DNA from: Durusdinium trenchii
Taxonomy: Eukaryota; Sar; Dinophyceae; Suessiales; Symbiodiniaceae
DNA: 64,000 nt
Direction of reading: 5' to 3'
Assembly: GCA_963970005.1 (NCBI GenBank)
Contig: CAXAMN010026794.1
Span: forward strand, 91,094 to 155,093
Position 1 is the stretch's first letter; each line of letters opens with the position of its first letter. The notes under the pieces are model-generated. The model had not been told where the DNA came from. It made no database searches and worked only from the letters and a program-made list of their open reading frames with translations. Positions 63,847 through 64,000 of the stretch are shown piece by piece. Made by a program: the position numbers and the translations under genes.

Positions 63847-64000
63847 TCGTCTCGGATTTTCATTTTTTCCGTATGCGCGCCTGAATTTCTCGGAGTGGAG
63901 AAATCAAGGAAAGCACCCGGTAAGGACTGGAGTTAGTCAGGAGTGGTTTCCTTTCTCAAGAGTACCTGAGCCTAGGGGACATCGGGTTTGGCGGATGCTC
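63847..64000. other. 3' flank of the DIRS-like element
   Basis: 154 bp without an ORF, cut by the window end. An imperfect inverted pair (AAGGAAAGCACC near 63910 and GGTTTCCTTTCTC near 63945) could belong to the terminal or internal complementary region expected of DIRS elements, but this cannot be tested without the next sequence. Confidence 0.35.

Larger units (their letters stand above)
56611..64000 (+). mobile_element. DIRS-like tyrosine-recombinase retrotransposon with a DNA methyltransferase
   Basis: The plus-strand gene set is: zinc-ribbon/basic Gag-like ORF, second Gag-like ORF, RT, RNase H, C5-cytosine methyltransferase and tyrosine recombinase. There is no DDE integrase and no endonuclease. 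This set defines DIRS-type elements; retrotransposons carrying cytosine methyltransferases have been reported in dinoflagellates and charophytes. The terminal repeats are not resolved, and the element probably runs past the window end. Frames change near 59000-59600 and at a G run near 61530, so this copy may be partly broken. Confidence 0.88.

Noticed and set aside
1..64000. CRISPR arrays, tRNA or rRNA genes, bacterial operons
   Set aside because: None seen. The regular 40-bp tandem repeat has no spacers, and no cloverleaf or rRNA-like stretch was recognised by eye.

Overview
The window looks like nuclear DNA of a dinoflagellate, most likely a coral-symbiont type (Symbiodiniaceae). The main reason is a perfect 22-nt dinoflagellate spliced leader (DinoSL) sequence at 36700-36721 and again at 53964-53985. 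Supporting signs are many short exon-like islands separated by long introns (some with possible GC or GA donors), dispersed CTAGTAGCGATG-type repeats, and a very heavy retroelement load. There is no bacterial gene organisation, tRNA, rRNA or CRISPR array that I can see.

Layout. 1-3463: mostly non-coding, with a few possible exons. 3464-9028: a LINE-type retrotransposon on the minus strand (zinc ribbon, coiled coil, endonuclease, RT, RNase H) with a 13-nt poly-A and a perfect 15-bp target-site duplication; its frame is broken at about three places. 9029-16400: intron-rich DNA holding six plus-strand islands with EF-hand calcium-binding loops, probably one multi-exon gene. 16400-31500: mostly non-coding DNA with microsatellites, a small foldback element, a 10-N assembly gap and some possible exons. 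31500-34312: a probable multi-exon plus-strand gene encoding VPVP-rich repeats (alveolin/articulin-like composition). 36650-54083: a complete, apparently very young Ty1/copia retrotransposon of 17,424 bp. Its two 160-bp LTRs show no difference that I can find, it has a 5-bp duplication (TACAT), and it keeps an uninterrupted 5,295-codon reading frame. 54084-56610: non-coding with one likely exon. 56611 to the window end: a tyrosine-recombinase (DIRS-like) retrotransposon encoding Gag-like proteins, RT, RNase H, a C5-cytosine DNA methyltransferase and a tyrosine recombinase.

Most notable are the two large retroelements. The copia element carries the DinoSL inside both LTRs, so a trans-spliced transcript would begin exactly at a sequence present in the 3' LTR; the host spliced leader could therefore serve as the start of the R region for strand transfer. 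Its Pol is followed by about 2,975 extra residues that include a well-conserved Tpt1/KptA RNA 2'-phosphotransferase (ADP-ribosyltransferase-fold) domain, a possible methyltransferase-like domain, a CCHC zinc knuckle and a zinc ribbon. The DIRS-like element carries a DNA methyltransferase that appears to lie inside its RNase H domain, and its last two frames meet at a TAATG stop-start overlap. All functional assignments are from reading the sequence; no search was run.
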